The notes: generated from the letters alone by a model not told the origin. A stretch of DNA of 64,000 nt from Pseudoalteromonas rubra (GCF_001482385.1 NZ_CP013611.1:558001-622000); one strand, 5' to 3'; positions 19,071-29,265 are shown, counted from the stretch's first letter. Made by a program: numbers and translations.

Positions 19071-19911
19071 CTGGCTGAGTAAAGCGAAAAAGACCAGTAT
19101 AATACTGGCCGGTATGTTGGTGAATATAAGCTCGGGTCATGCCGTTGAACTAAAAGGCTCGCTGACCCAGGGGGGGTTGGTAATCGCGGAGTTGGCTGGA
19201 GTACAATCAGCCAGACTTAACGACAAAGAATTGGCTATCTCACCTGAAGGTAAATTTGTTTTTGGTTTTGGTCGAGATGCTGAAACAGAACACACCCTAA
19301 GCTGGGTTGATCAAGGCGGCAAAGTACATTCAAAAACCTTGATGATCACTACGCGCGACTATGACATTGACCGTATTACTGGTGTAGAGAAAAAGTATGT
19401 ATCTCCGCCAAAGGACGTTTTAGCCCGGATCCGTAAGGAAGGTGCGCAAGTTAGTGCTGCCAGAAGTAAGCTAAGTACCTTATCTTATTTCGACGATCCG
19501 GTTTATCGGCCAGCAAAAGGCAGAATATCGGGTGTTTACGGCAGCCAGCGTTATTTTAATGGTCAACCCAGAAGGCCACATTTTGGGTTGGATATTGCCA
19601 ATAAAACGGGCACGCCAGTACTTGCTCCCGTAGCTGGTAAAGTTGTATTTGCCAACCCTGATCTCTATTACAGTGGTGGTACGCTGATCCTGGACCATGG
19701 ATATGGCATTACCTCTACCTATATACATCTCAACAAGCTTCATGTTGAAGAAGGGCAGATAGTTGAGCTGGGCGATCATATCGCCGATATAGGTGCCACT
19801 GGCAGAGTAACCGGACCACACCTGGACTGGCGTTTTAATTGGTTTAATGAACGCTTAGATCCTCAACTTATTATGATTGATAAACTCGCAACGAAAAGCA
19901 GTAAAGAATGA
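19063..19911 (+). CDS. M23 (LytM) family peptidase-like protein, exported
   Basis: The 282-residue protein has a signal-like N terminus (TSIILAGMLVNISSGHA) and a C-terminal LytM domain: RPHFGLDIANKTGTPVLAP (His and Asp zinc ligands), LDHGYGITSTYIHLNKL and TGRVTGPHLDWRFNW. In canonical M23 enzymes the last motif is HxH; here it reads H-L-D, replacing a zinc ligand with Asp. This variant appears in a subgroup of proteobacterial relatives as I recall, so it may be active or may be an activator. Start ATG 19063 overlaps the previous stop. Confidence 0.85.
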   Translation: MPDWLSKAKKTSIILAGMLVNISSGHAVELKGSLTQGGLVIAELAGVQSARLNDKELAISPEGKFVFGFGRDAETEHTLSWVDQGGKVHSKTLMITTRDYDIDRITGVEKKYVSPPKDVLARIRKEGAQVSAARSKLSTLSYFDDPVYRPAKGRISGVYGSQRYFNGQPRRPHFGLDIANKTGTPVLAPVAGKVVFANPDLYYSGGTLILDHGYGITSTYIHLNKLHVEEGQIVELGDHIADIGATGRVTGPHLDWRFNWFNERLDPQLIMIDKLATKSSKE

Positions 19912-20339
19912 CACAAACAGATAAAGACGCAGTAATTGCACAAAGAATTAAAGACTCGCAAACCTCGGTTACCAAAACCGTTTTCCCAGGTCGAACGAAC
20001 CACCACAATACGCTGTTTGGTGGTGACGCACTGGCATGGATGGATGAGGTTGCGTTTATCGCAGCGACGCGTTTTTGCCGCAAACCTTTGGTTACCATTT
20101 CATCAGACAGAGTCGACTTTAAAGAAGCTATCCCGGCTGGTACATTTGCCGAATTGGTTGCTAAAGTAGCCCATGTAGGTAATACCAGCTTAAAAGTCGA
20201 AGTTCATATCTACCTGGAGACCATGCATAAGGACGATAAGCACCTAGCTATCTCTGGTAGCTTCACGTTTGTTGCTGTTGATGACAATCACAGACCAACA
20301 CCTGTTGTATGCGATCAAATGCTAAATGGGTTTAGCTAA
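19908..20339 (+). CDS. acyl-CoA thioesterase (YciA/BACH hotdog family)
   Basis: The 143-residue single hotdog domain has FPGRTNHHNTLFGGDALAWMDEVAFIAATRF, with the catalytic Asp and Asn/Gly region of YciA-type thioesterases, and SDRVDFKEAIPAGTF. It hydrolyses acyl-CoA to free CoA and acid in the cytosol; chain preference cannot be read. It overlaps the M23 gene by 4 bp (ATGA), so the PTPS-like, M23 and thioesterase genes are one operon. Confidence 0.9.
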   Translation: MTQTDKDAVIAQRIKDSQTSVTKTVFPGRTNHHNTLFGGDALAWMDEVAFIAATRFCRKPLVTISSDRVDFKEAIPAGTFAELVAKVAHVGNTSLKVEVHIYLETMHKDDKHLAISGSFTFVAVDDNHRPTPVVCDQMLNGFS

Positions 20340-20374
20340 TCAATTTTTAAATCTTTAAGTTACAACAGCCAGAC

Positions 20375-20395
20375 AGGAGTTTTTAACTCCTTTAT
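20375..20395 (+). terminator. terminator after thioesterase gene
   Basis: AGGAGTT, a TTT loop and AACTCCT are followed by TTATAT. The following 220 bp to the GNAT gene contain no visible gene. Confidence 0.65.
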
Positions 20396-20615
20396 ATCAA
20401 ATAGAACACATCATACTATAGGTGATGTTATAAATATCTTTGCACCGGAGGGGTTATTCAGATAAATCCTTACAAAGGAAAGCTGCTTCGACTTTACTTT
20501 TAAGTTCCAGATTGTGAACATCTTTCATAGACTTTATGAGAGAATAGACTTAACGTGATACTAGGGACAACGCTAATAACCAAGAGCAATAAGGAATATT
20601 ATCCAGAAGGACATT

Positions 20616-21149
20616 ATGGAACACCGCATTTCAACAAATTTATACCTCACTCCTTTAAATACTGAACATGCAGGCACATTGTTTGATGCAGTTGAAACGA
20701 GTCGTGAAAGCTTGCAAAAATTTTTGCCGTGGGTGGAAAAGTTAACAGTGCTTCGGGATGCAGAAAGTTACATTGCCGAGCGCACTCAGTTAGCAAACAC
20801 AGAATATTTTGCCATCATGCAACGGAATCATTTTATTGGGGTATTTGCGATTAAGCCCGCTGAAGCCCACAATTCTTGTGAAATAGGCTATTGGCTCATT
20901 GATAAAGCACGGGGAAAGGCGGTAATCAGCCGGGTATTAGGCTTAATCTTGCCTTATCTGAAAAACGTTCGCCAAGTAGATTATGTAGAATTTCACTGCC
21001 TGGAAAATAACGAGGCGAGTATAAAAATAGCAAAGCGAGCAGGCGCCTCGCTTATCGAGTGTTATCCGAGCAAGTCAGATATCAATGCAGCACCAAGTAT
21101 GATGTACCTTTATAGGACTTACTTGCAGGAGTGTGAGTCTTTATGCTGA
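20616..21149 (+). CDS. GNAT acetyltransferase, RimJ/RimL type
   Basis: The 177-residue protein follows the RimL pattern: TNLYLTPLNTEHAGTLFDAVETSRESLQKFLPWV at the N terminus, EIGYWLIDKARGKAVISRVL as the acetyl-CoA-binding motif (about residues 88-107), then VEFHCLENNEASIKIAKRAGA. The family acetylates N-terminal amines of ribosomal proteins or other amines. AGAAGG precedes the ATG. It has its own transcription unit. Confidence 0.83.
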   Translation: MEHRISTNLYLTPLNTEHAGTLFDAVETSRESLQKFLPWVEKLTVLRDAESYIAERTQLANTEYFAIMQRNHFIGVFAIKPAEAHNSCEIGYWLIDKARGKAVISRVLGLILPYLKNVRQVDYVEFHCLENNEASIKIAKRAGASLIECYPSKSDINAAPSMMYLYRTYLQECESLC

Positions 21150-21302
21150 GGTTATACGAGTTTTCATAAATCTCAGGTACAATTGCGTTCCTTTTTTAAA
21201 AACAACCCGCAATTATGGGATGGTCATAACCTATAAAGCAGTGGAGATAACTGCTTATCATTTAAATTAAAGGCTAAACAATAGGAATTTCAGGATAAAT
21301 TC

Positions 21303-21650
21303 ATGATAAAAAAAACACTACTATCTTTGGGCTGTATACTTGCACTAAGCAGTTTTGGCGCGTTTGCCAGCGGCAAATGGCATACATCAAAAATCAATTC
21401 AGTATACCCAACCTCTCAAGGCGGTTTTGTGCTGACCTTTAAAACCAATGCGCCTGATTGCTCACAAGCAATTAATGCAGTAAATAAGTATCACTATGTT
21501 GAAGTAAATAAACACAGTATGACTATAGAAGGCGCCAATAAGATTTATTCATTAGCTCTGATGGCAGCAGCGTCAGGTAAGGCAATGAGTTTCTACTATG
21601 ATAGTACAAGCGACAAGTGTTACATCAACAGAGCCCACGTGCAGTTTTAA
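21303..21650 (+). CDS. small secreted protein of unknown function
   Basis: The 115-residue protein has a clear signal peptide (KKTLLSLGCILALSSFGAFA, cut before SGKWHTS). The mature part is about 92 residues with two Cys (residues about 57 and 107) that could form a disulfide. I do not recognise the family. It is a single gene with AGGATAAATTC before the ATG and ends before a bidirectional terminator. Confidence 0.7.
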   Translation: MIKKTLLSLGCILALSSFGAFASGKWHTSKINSVYPTSQGGFVLTFKTNAPDCSQAINAVNKYHYVEVNKHSMTIEGANKIYSLALMAAASGKAMSFYYDSTSDKCYINRAHVQF

Positions 21651-21664
21651 TTAAAGCTATGCTC

Positions 21665-21692
21665 AAAAAAGTCGACCTTTGGTCGACTTTTT
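21665..21692. terminator. bidirectional terminator between converging genes
   Basis: AAAAAAGTCGACC, a TTT loop and GGTCGACTTTTT have an A run on one side and a T run on the other, so it serves the small secreted gene (+) and the antiporter operon (-). Confidence 0.92.
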
Positions 21693-21697
21693 CGGTA

Positions 21698-23035
21698 TTA
21701 TAGCACCATTGCAGCTATCCAGCCAAAGATTAACAATGGAATGTTGAAATGAATAAATGTGGGAACCACTGAATCCCAGATGTGATCATGTTGACCATCT
21801 GCATTTAAACCCGAGGTTGGGCCTAATGTAGAATCAGACGCCGGTGACCCTGCATCTCCCAGTGCGCCGGCTGTTCCGACGAGAGCAACTGTGGCCATTG
21901 CAGAGAACCCGACTTCCATAGATAAAGGAACGAACAGAGTCGCAATGATAGGCACGGTCGAAAAGGAACTGCCTATGCCCATAGTGATAAGCAGGCCTAC
22001 CAGTAAGATCATGGCTGCTGCGAGCGGTTTGTTCTCTCCAACAAAGTCAGCACAGGCGCTCACCAGGCTGGCCACATCACCGGTTTCTTTCATAACGGAA
22101 GCAAACCCTTGCGCTGAGATCATAATAAAACCAATCATGGCCATCATAGCAACACCTTTGCTAAAGACGTCTGAACTTTGATCCCATTTGACAATTCCAA
22201 ACAGGCTGAACATCATAACCCCAACAAGGCCACCTAATATCATTGAGCCGCTGACGTTTTGTGCGAGTAGCGAGCAAATGATCGCTAGGGTACCAGCAAC
22301 AATGACTTTACGTTTTTCGGCATTATTAAGTCGGGGTTTGTCCGCCAGTTCTTTCGCCTGAGTTTGCTCATCGTAAGTATAGTCGCGCTTTTTTCGGTAA
22401 CTCACAAACACAGCAATAATCAAACCTGCCAGCATACCCAGAGCAGGGATACCCATAGCGTAAGGCACCTGTGTATTGACAACCTCAAGACCATTATCAA
22501 CCAGGTTTTTATGCAAGATAGAGTATAAGTAAATACCACCAAAACCATAAGGCAAAATCATATATGACGTTGCTAATCCGAAAGTTAAGATACATGCTAT
22601 GGCACGGCGATCAATATTTAACTGATTAAATATCACCAACAATGGAGGTATAAGGATCGGGATAAATGCAATGTGTACTGGGATGAGGTTTTGTGAGGCA
22701 ACCGAACAACCCAGAATAATGACCATTATGAGCATACTCAGCAACTGGCTTGAGTTTTGTTGATTGCCATGGACCAGAGACAGTAATTTATCCGCCAGGA
22801 TTTGGGTTAAACCAGACTTAGATATCGCCACTGCAAAAGCACCTAACATCGCGTAGCTAAGGGCAATCTCAGCCCCACCGGATAACCCGGAGTTAAATGC
22901 ATTCAGCGTATCTGATAGCCCTAAACCTGCACTCAAACCAGCAACCATAGCACTAATTGTCATTGCAACAATCACGTTCACTCTAAATAGTGTCAGGCCG
23001 AGCATCAGCAAAACACCAATAATAACAGCATTCAT
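21698..23035 (-). CDS. Na+/H+ antiporter NhaC-like family permease (COG2056 type)
   Basis: This 445-residue polytopic membrane protein has about 11 hydrophobic segments. Recognisable parts are the N-terminal pair [29 protein letters not shown] and the re-entrant-like [16 protein letters not shown] and [29 protein letters not shown] near the C terminus, typical of this predicted antiporter family. The transported ion or solute is not proven for the family. It is the last gene of the minus-strand MoxR/TgpA operon, five bases after TgpA. Confidence 0.8.
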   Translation of the reverse strand: MNAVIIGVLLMLGLTLFRVNVIVAMTISAMVAGLSAGLGLSDTLNAFNSGLSGGAEIALSYAMLGAFAVAISKSGLTQILADKLLSLVHGNQQNSSQLLSMLIMVIILGCSVASQNLIPVHIAFIPILIPPLLVIFNQLNIDRRAIACILTFGLATSYMILPYGFGGIYLYSILHKNLVDNGLEVVNTQVPYAMGIPALGMLAGLIIAVFVSYRKKRDYTYDEQTQAKELADKPRLNNAEKRKVIVAGTLAIICSLLAQNVSGSMILGGLVGVMMFSLFGIVKWDQSSDVFSKGVAMMAMIGFIMISAQGFASVMKETGDVASLVSACADFVGENKPLAAAMILLVGLLITMGIGSSFSTVPIIATLFVPLSMEVGFSAMATVALVGTAGALGDAGSPASDSTLGPTSGLNADGQHDHIWDSVVPTFIHFNIPLLIFGWIAAMVL

Positions 23036-23039
23036 AATG

Positions 23040-24986
23040 TTATTTTTTCGCCTTTTTTATTATTAAACGGCCAAGCGCTTTCATCCTTGTAGCTTCTGCT
23101 TTGGTTAATTGCGCTCGGGAAAATCTTGATTTTACAAAATATTGGTTAAATTCTTCCAGTTCCTGAGACAAGCCAGGATACTGTGACTTTAAACTCAATA
23201 ACGCCTGTGAGGGCGTCAACTTATGTAACTCATCTCCTGCTATTTTACAAATGGCATGATGAAGCTTGACTGCCTCAGGTAATTTTACCAATTGCTTGCG
23301 TTGCAGATACCAGAATCGGGCTATAAATATGGCTATTAGCAATAAAAACACGCTCAATGCCGGCAATAACCTGTGGTACTGCCCAAATAGATCTCGCAAT
23401 AATCTGGATTGTTTTTGATGATCAAAGTTCAGTACCCAACGGGTCCACTGATAATCAAGCTGCTCAATCTGAAGCCTTATCCAATTTACCAACGCCAGAT
23501 TAGAATAGGTCATCAGACTCAGGCCAAGATTGTCTTTAAATTCTTCTTCCAACTGGGTTAATTCAGACAAAGATCCGATAAGCCTGTCCGGTGCTACCCA
23601 AGCAGTAGGGTCCAAACGATACCAACCTTGCTGAGGAACATAATACTCTACCCAGGCGTGCGCGTCGTATTGATAAACACTGTAATATTCGCGCTCTTCA
23701 TTATATTCTCCGCCTAGGTATCCCGACACGAGCCGGGCAGGGATACCAGCTGCTCGCAACATAAAGGCGGCACTTGCAGCGTAATGACCACAGAACCCCT
23801 CACGCGTCTCAGTTAAGAAAGTGTCAATACTGTCTCGGTCGCTTATCGTTGCAGGCTTAAGTGAGTAACTAAATCTATGTTCGATAAAGTACTGCTTCAT
23901 CAGCTCTATAAAATCAGCGGTATTGTCTGTCGCATTATCCCATCGCATTGCCATGGCTGTTGCAAGCGGATTGATTTCTTCTGGTAAAGCGGTATTGAGC
24001 CGATATTGCCAATTGACCATACCTGCCCCTGAAACATGAATAGGCGTCACCTGATATTCCATACTACTACTCAGGTGATTCTGCATAAACAAGGTACCAA
24101 AATGATTGGTATTCACACCCCGTGTGGCAGACTTTGCCTGGCCCAGATTGTATAACCAGGTTTTACCTGATGGCCTGGCGATGACAGTGTAACTTGCGCC
24201 GACTGCACGATAAGGTGCTTGTAAGGGGACGTCGTGATGTGCTGAAACCCGCCAGCGCTTGCCGTCAAACTTGTCATGGATTAAGGTTCGCCAGTAAAAT
24301 GGCGGTTTCATCTGAGCGTTTTCAGGAAAAATCGCCCTGAAAACTAACTCGTCAGAGCGAGATAACTCTGATATTTCAAACGGGTCTATGTCCTCAGAAA
24401 GTCCGGTTTGTGTTTTTTTTGCGCCGGGGAGCTGCCAAAATGGAGAAACTTTCGGCAAGAGTACCACCATAATTGCGGCCAGAGGGAGCGCGAGTAGCAA
24501 ATGCTTTGTGGCTTGTTTCATTGCGCTGCGTAATTCTATGTCATGTTCGATCCACAACATTTGCGCCAGGTTGATCACTAGAAGTGCAAGCACGAATAGT
24601 AAAGACAGAACATTCTGAGAGAAGATAAAAAAGCAAGGGTAAACGAAAAAGTTGAGTAACTGCACAGACATGGCTTGTTTTTTTGTTTTTGCCTGAATGG
24701 TTTTTAATGCGCATGCCCCCAATAGTAATGAAACGAACATTTCTACCAGATTAGAAAAGCCGATTGCGACAAACACAACCAGTATAATCGTGAAGGCCAA
24801 TAGGTTAATCAACTTTTCGGATGGGCCTTTAACCAACTGTTTATGAATAGAGAGCTTGAAAAGCACGATAAGCAACATGGCACAGGTAAATACCAGGCCG
24901 AAACTGTCCACAAGCAGGATGCTGACTAAGCCATACAGAAGTGTTGTCAGTAAGGTTTGAGACCCCAGCAGTTTGTCAGAAATCAC
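23040..24986 (-). CDS. TgpA-type transmembrane transglutaminase-like protein
   Basis: The 648-residue protein has five or six N-terminal membrane segments (to about residue 195) and an extracytoplasmic transglutaminase-like domain. The catalytic triad is visible as [22 protein letters not shown] (Cys), [10 protein letters not shown] (His) and RLDPTAW (Asp). A further TM segment ([22 protein letters not shown]) precedes a cytosolic tail. In Pseudomonas TgpA is an essential periplasmic transglutaminase; the family regularly pairs with MoxR and DUF58. It overlaps the DUF58 gene by 11 bp. Confidence 0.9.
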   Translation of the reverse strand: MISDKLLGSQTLLTTLLYGLVSILLVDSFGLVFTCAMLLIVLFKLSIHKQLVKGPSEKLINLLAFTIILVVFVAIGFSNLVEMFVSLLLGACALKTIQAKTKKQAMSVQLLNFFVYPCFFIFSQNVLSLLFVLALLVINLAQMLWIEHDIELRSAMKQATKHLLLALPLAAIMVVLLPKVSPFWQLPGAKKTQTGLSEDIDPFEISELSRSDELVFRAIFPENAQMKPPFYWRTLIHDKFDGKRWRVSAHHDVPLQAPYRAVGASYTVIARPSGKTWLYNLGQAKSATRGVNTNHFGTLFMQNHLSSSMEYQVTPIHVSGAGMVNWQYRLNTALPEEINPLATAMAMRWDNATDNTADFIELMKQYFIEHRFSYSLKPATISDRDSIDTFLTETREGFCGHYAASAAFMLRAAGIPARLVSGYLGGEYNEEREYYSVYQYDAHAWVEYYVPQQGWYRLDPTAWVAPDRLIGSLSELTQLEEEFKDNLGLSLMTYSNLALVNWIRLQIEQLDYQWTRWVLNFDHQKQSRLLRDLFGQYHRLLPALSVFLLLIAIFIARFWYLQRKQLVKLPEAVKLHHAICKIAGDELHKLTPSQALLSLKSQYPGLSQELEEFNQYFVKSRFSRAQLTKAEATRMKALGRLIIKKAKK

Positions 24987-25926
24987 TCAACGCCTCCAGA
25001 CACTTCTCTCTATGCTTATCTCCTCGATCAGCGCCCACCTGAGCGGCATTGCTCAATCGCAGGGCAAACATATCACCTTGCTTATCTGCTTCAAGTACCT
25101 GATAACACAATTTCGACAAACGACTTTCCTTGTTGCCATCGTGTGCTGAATAATCAAATGTGTGCTGAGAATAATAGCTATCACCACTGTATTGCTTCAC
25201 CAGAAGTTGCTGACTCTTCGCAAAATGCCGCCAGGAAATACGGCTTTTACTGACTCCTGGCCTAAAGCGTTCTAAACCATCGAAGTTCTCTTGACTTTGT
25301 GTGCTTTGATGTACGTACTGACCCTGTTCAGCCGTTGCTTCTTGCTCACTGAATGTCAGCTGACAAGCCAGCGGAGCAGGGTAGACACAAAATGTCTTGT
25401 CTGTGTTCAGGTAAGTCCAGACGCGGACCAAGCCGAAAGGGTAGCTACTCGATAGTTTAAGCCTGCCAAGCTGGTAGCGTCCACGTAACTCAGGGTGCAA
25501 AAACATAGAAACCACCTGAGTACCTTGCTTATGGTTTTCATTACAGTCGCTAAAATCAAAGTCCTGGCTGACAATATCCAGTGAGTAGCAATCATGGGGC
25601 ATATTGAGCTTTACCAAAACTTCTACCGGTTTTGAAGCAAAGTTGTTCTTAACATCCAGCAACTGAATCGTCAGGCCGTGCAAGTTAAGGTAACCGTATA
25701 TCAAAGCCAAAACCAGAATAAGCAGCATCACATAAGCGACCCCAAGGATCAGATTATTCTGATAATTACTACCTAAAATAAAATTGAGGATCACCATGCA
25801 TAAAAAAAATGCGCCCTGTTTAGAGGGAACAATATAGATGTTATGGTGAGAAAGGGTAAGTTGCGCAGTGCTGTGCTTACGCTTGATCATGTCAGCCAGC
25901 CAGGACTGTAACCAGTCACTGCCCAT
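24976..25926 (-). CDS. DUF58 domain protein
   Basis: The 316-residue protein has two N-terminal membrane segments (GAFFLCMVILNFILGSNYQNNLILGVAYVMLLILVLALIYGYL) and the DUF58 core GLERFRPGVSKSRISWRHFAKSQQLLVKQY, followed by a vWA-like end. DUF58 proteins are proposed partners of MoxR ATPases, possibly acted on as clients. It sits between MoxR (2-bp gap) and TgpA (overlap), the conserved order of this three-gene set. Confidence 0.9.
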   Translation of the reverse strand: MGSDWLQSWLADMIKRKHSTAQLTLSHHNIYIVPSKQGAFFLCMVILNFILGSNYQNNLILGVAYVMLLILVLALIYGYLNLHGLTIQLLDVKNNFASKPVEVLVKLNMPHDCYSLDIVSQDFDFSDCNENHKQGTQVVSMFLHPELRGRYQLGRLKLSSSYPFGLVRVWTYLNTDKTFCVYPAPLACQLTFSEQEATAEQGQYVHQSTQSQENFDGLERFRPGVSKSRISWRHFAKSQQLLVKQYSGDSYYSQHTFDYSAHDGNKESRLSKLCYQVLEADKQGDMFALRLSNAAQVGADRGDKHREKCLEALSDF

Positions 25927-25928
25927 GA

Positions 25929-26840
25929 TTACAATACAACCGCAACGTTATCAAAAATCCCTTTAACTACATCATCGAGCTCATTTGCGGAAATATTCAA
26001 GCGGTGTCCTGCGACTGCCGCAAACACAGCTTGCACATCATCAGGTAATGCGTAATCGCGCCCTTGCGTAAGTGCATAAGCACGCGTGGCAAGGCCTAAT
26101 GCAATACTTGCTCGTGGTGATAGAGGATCACTAAACTGACCACTGTAGCGCGTGAAATTCACCAGGTTAATGATATATTGTACTACTGAGTCAGACAGAT
26201 TAACGGCGACTACGGTTTGCTGCAGAACTGCCAGCGCAGTTAGATCTAATACGCATGACAACTCGCTTAGGTGCTGTCTTTGCAGGTTATTGCCCAATAT
26301 CAGGGTTTTCTCTGCATGCTCATCAGGGTAACCCAGGCTGATCCGCAGGAAAAAACGGTCTAGTTGAGACTCAGGTAAAGGGTGCGTACCTGACTGATGC
26401 AAGGGGTTTTGCGTGGCAATGACAAAAAATGGTTCTGGTAATGGGTGCGTCTTGCCATCAACTGTCACCTGGCGCTCTTCCATTGCTTCTAGCAGGGCAC
26501 TTTGCGTTTTTGGGCTGGCACGGTTGATTTCATCTGCCAGTAACACCTGGCTAAAGATGGGTCCTGGGTGAAAATCGAAACTCTGTTGCTGAGTGTTAAA
26601 AACACTCGATCCGGTAATATCGGCGGGCAACAGATCACTGGTAAACTGAACGCGTTGATAACTCAACCCAAGTACATTAGCAAGGCCGTGGGAGAGGGTG
26701 GTTTTACCCATTCCGGGTAAGTCTTCAATGAGTAGGTGCCCTTTACATAGTAAGCAAACAACGGCCAGCCGGATCTGCTCTTCTTTACCGAGAATCAGCT
26801 CTGATAGCTGATTGATTATCGCTTCTGTGGTTTTATTCAT
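25929..26840 (-). CDS. MoxR-family AAA+ ATPase
   Basis: The 303-residue AAA+ protein has Walker A LPGMGKTT (about residues 42-49), Walker B LLADEINRASPKTQSALLEAMEERQVTV, sensor 1 FVIATQNP and arginine-finger region LPESQLDRFF. The family acts as a chaperone-like maturation factor for vWA/DUF58 proteins. The start ATG overlaps the stop of the receiver gene (ATGA). Confidence 0.92.
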   Translation of the reverse strand: MNKTTEAIINQLSELILGKEEQIRLAVVCLLCKGHLLIEDLPGMGKTTLSHGLANVLGLSYQRVQFTSDLLPADITGSSVFNTQQQSFDFHPGPIFSQVLLADEINRASPKTQSALLEAMEERQVTVDGKTHPLPEPFFVIATQNPLHQSGTHPLPESQLDRFFLRISLGYPDEHAEKTLILGNNLQRQHLSELSCVLDLTALAVLQQTVVAVNLSDSVVQYIINLVNFTRYSGQFSDPLSPRASIALGLATRAYALTQGRDYALPDDVQAVFAAVAGHRLNISANELDDVVKGIFDNVAVVL

Positions 26841-27220
26841 GCAATCATTTCAAGTCTTTTCATTACTGAATCCACTTTTTTCGCGTTAAAGGGCTTAGCA
26901 ATAAAGCCTTTCGCTCCCAATTCCCAGGTGTTTTGCACATTTTCCAGGCTGTTGTGTCCTGAACACATAATGACATGCACATTGGGGTAGTTTTCATTTA
27001 TATATTCAAGGATCTGTGTACCGTCGGTATCAGGCAGCTCAATATCCAGGAAGATAACATTAGGAGATTTTTCTGCCATCAATGGCATCGCTGATTTAAA
27101 GTCCTCGGACTCATAGACTTCTTCAAAACCCAGGTTTTCAAGAATCTCTATCAGGTAACTGCGCACATCCTCAACGTCATCGATGATCAAAATTGGTTCT
27201 AGGGGTCTGACAAGTTCCAT
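26837..27220 (-). CDS. stand-alone response-regulator receiver protein
   Basis: The 127-residue CheY-like receiver has the acidic pair in ILIIDDVED, phosphoacceptor Asp in VIFLDIELPD (about residue 58), the conserved Ser in MCSGHNS and Lys in IAKPFN. There is no output domain. ATG 27220 is used; the frame opens at a TTG at 27247. No kinase is adjacent on the host side. Its placement at the head of the MoxR-DUF58-TgpA-antiporter operon suggests a phosphorelay input to that envelope system, which is inference. Confidence 0.87.
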   Translation of the reverse strand: MELVRPLEPILIIDDVEDVRSYLIEILENLGFEEVYESEDFKSAMPLMAEKSPNVIFLDIELPDTDGTQILEYINENYPNVHVIMCSGHNSLENVQNTWELGAKGFIAKPFNAKKVDSVMKRLEMIA

Positions 27221-27370
27221 ATTGTATTTACTTCTTTTGAACGACAAGGCTAATACTAAGACAAGCGCAATGTGAGCTCAATGGCAATTTATAAATTAAC
27301 GGTAAATTCATCATAGCGATAAGCTCGTGAAATCATCTCATCACCTAGTCCAAAATTGAATCCACCAGAA

Positions 27371-28224
27371 ATGTACACTAAAAGAGATATGGAGTTTCTG
27401 CAACAACCAGGGGGCGCTTGGATACTTCATAGTATGTTCAGAGCGAAGAAACAATATTTAGCTTTGTTACAATATCAGGATAACTTAACTGCCGATCATA
27501 TTGCCAATGCATTCCATACTTTAAACCTGCAGGCCATTGGTGACACTATGTCTGAAGACGTAAAACGTCGACTTTACCTTGGCGCCAGCATTACCACGGC
27601 AGTGTTAGGGGCGATAACGTTTACAGGTGTAGGGACAGTAATCGCCCTGATCGCAGCAGTAGTAGCGCCTTTGCTTATATGGTTCGCGATTAAATCCAAA
27701 CGAGACTTCCTTGGAGCAATGGTAAATTTTACATCGACAAACTTGCTATGTCAGAACTTTACGAGCAAAAACGGGGATCTACACATGCATGCGGGGAAAA
27801 TGGAAGAGTTTCCCAAAACTACCTCATCCGGGGTAAGTGCAAAAGAAGTCACTCTGAAAGCTATGAATAATGGTTCTGATGATGAAGGAAATATTGTTGA
27901 ATTAGTCTATGTTGCACAGTTCTATGCGATAAAGAAAACAGGCTTTTTTGGTGCAGAAGGTACATTTGCCTTAAGACCATTAGATAAGTCGGGTCCTATT
28001 TTAACATCCTTGTTTGCATCCCCTATAAACACTTCGGTGGTGTACATGTAACAACCGGACACGCAGGCGCCGCACTCAAAGCTAACTGGAAAACGATGTG
28101 GGGCAGAAGAGGTGCATCCAGCTCAACTGAATCAGAGGGAATTGTTGCGAAGTTCGATGCAGATTTGACTCAGGAAAATAAAGTGTTCGGTGTGCTTTTT
28201 ATAAATCAATTTCCAAACGGTTAG
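27371..28224 (+). pseudogene. hypothetical membrane-associated protein, frameshifted near 28020
   Basis: From ATG 27371 the frame runs to TAA at 28051 (227 residues), with two hydrophobic stretches (ITTAVLGAITFTGVGTVIALIAAVVAPLLIWFAI). A coding-like extension lies in the -1 frame: KHFGGVHVTTGHAGAALKAN and onward to TAG at 28224, ending FGVLFINQFPNG. The frames meet at a run of four C (28020-28023), where one extra base would join them into about 284 residues. This is either a recent 1-bp deletion, a sequencing error or a slippage site. I do not recognise the family. Confidence 0.6.
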
Positions 28225-28804
28225 GAAAATATGTGAAGCCCATAACTTATCTAGATTTGGACATCTATTTATGCACAAGAAATAACTATGATTTTTTTTA
28301 AAAATCACACATTTTGTCAACGCTGACATGCCTTAATTATTCGACAGAAAGCAAGTTATCAGAAGATGGCTCAAAGGTATTGAACCTTGCTCACGGTATT
28401 TCTTCAAACTGCTGTAAATCATTATTTTAAAGAGTACAAAACATAAACCTAATCAGATACCAGGTTTTTAAGAACGTTTGTTTGCCAGACAACTGCGCTC
28501 GCGTTCAGGTAACCACTGAGTAAGAGGTTGCTTCTGTATTGGGTTCAGTTAATTCATATGAAAGATAGCCAAAACTCAATATTGATTGAAGTTTAATTAG
28601 AGCAGTTTTTCTAAAGCATCATACAACAGTTCTAGAACACCATCAAAATGTCCGATACCGTCTAGTATAGGACATTACTGTATTTATTAAGCAATCTGAA
28701 GAGCGCTTGTGACTATCACAGTTAACATCCTATAATTTACGTTATGTTAAATAAGGTATTTTTACAAATCTACAAGAACATATAGTCATTTTATAGGTTA
28801 AAGC
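28225..28804. other. 580-bp AT-rich gap without a recognisable gene
   Basis: Only short, low-quality frames are present on either strand. It lies between the frameshifted host gene and the decayed remnant next to the prophage, and it looks like degraded host DNA. Confidence 0.5.
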
Positions 28805-29075
28805 TTAATTAGCTGATTTTGCCAGTTCATCTTTTATATATACAACATGACTCCAGTTCGTGCCTAACAAACTGAAAATGACAAAAGCACTACCGCCATC
28901 TATAAAGTCTTCATTTGGAATGTACTGCGCTTTTAGATTCCCGCTGCTAAAGCTGAAATTATTTCTCTTTGTTCATAAGCGAACTGTTTAAGAAGCTTAA
29001 GTGTAAGGGGTCGTTCATTTCTAGATTTAGCCAAGGTGGGAAATTCGGTCGCTCGTCGTTCTGAAAGCCCTATTA
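28805..29075 (-). pseudogene. decayed gene remnant beside the prophage end
   Basis: Two minus-strand coding-like pieces in different frames follow one another: one (about 29072-28956) contains GLSERRATEFPTLAKSRNER and ends IISALAAGI; the other (about 28985-28805) contains KAQYIPNEDFIDGGSAFVIF and ends VYIKDELAKSAN. No intact start exists. The 5' part would lie to the right, where the prophage begins, so the phage may have landed in this gene or in its remains. Family not recognised. Confidence 0.4.
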
Positions 29076-29145
29076 ATCAAGGCCTGAGAAGATCCTACTT
29101 AAAAAATCACCTGTTGGCAAATTACGTTTGTTTTTAGACAAAAAC

Positions 29146-29180
29146 CGCTCATTCCATATCATTCCGCGCTCATTCCTGCT
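29146..29180. repeat. direct repeats near the presumed prophage left end
   Basis: CGCTCATTCC occurs at 29146-29155 and 29167-29176 (21 bp apart), with a partial copy ATCATTCC between them. Spacing of two helical turns is what one expects of transposase-binding sites at a Mu-like end; a TG at 29112-29113 could be the terminal dinucleotide. This is inference from position and spacing only. Confidence 0.4.
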
Positions 29181-29215
29181 CACAATACGTTTAGAATTAG
29201 ATCATTAATCGCCGT

Positions 29216-29265
29216 TTTAAACGAGCTTTAAACATACTTTAAAACGTCTTTAAAGCTCGTTTAAA
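29216..29265. repeat. TTTAAA array, five units at exact 11-bp period
   Basis: TTTAAA begins at 29216, 29227, 29238, 29249 and 29260. The array straddles the 3' end of the F-like gene (stop at 29261). Similar arrays occur at 36268, 49409, 54255 and 63887. Confidence 0.85.

Noticed and set aside
28132..28329. 65-codon minus-strand frame
   Set aside because: It overlaps the coding-like -1 extension of the plus-strand gene and has no RBS or plausible protein pattern.
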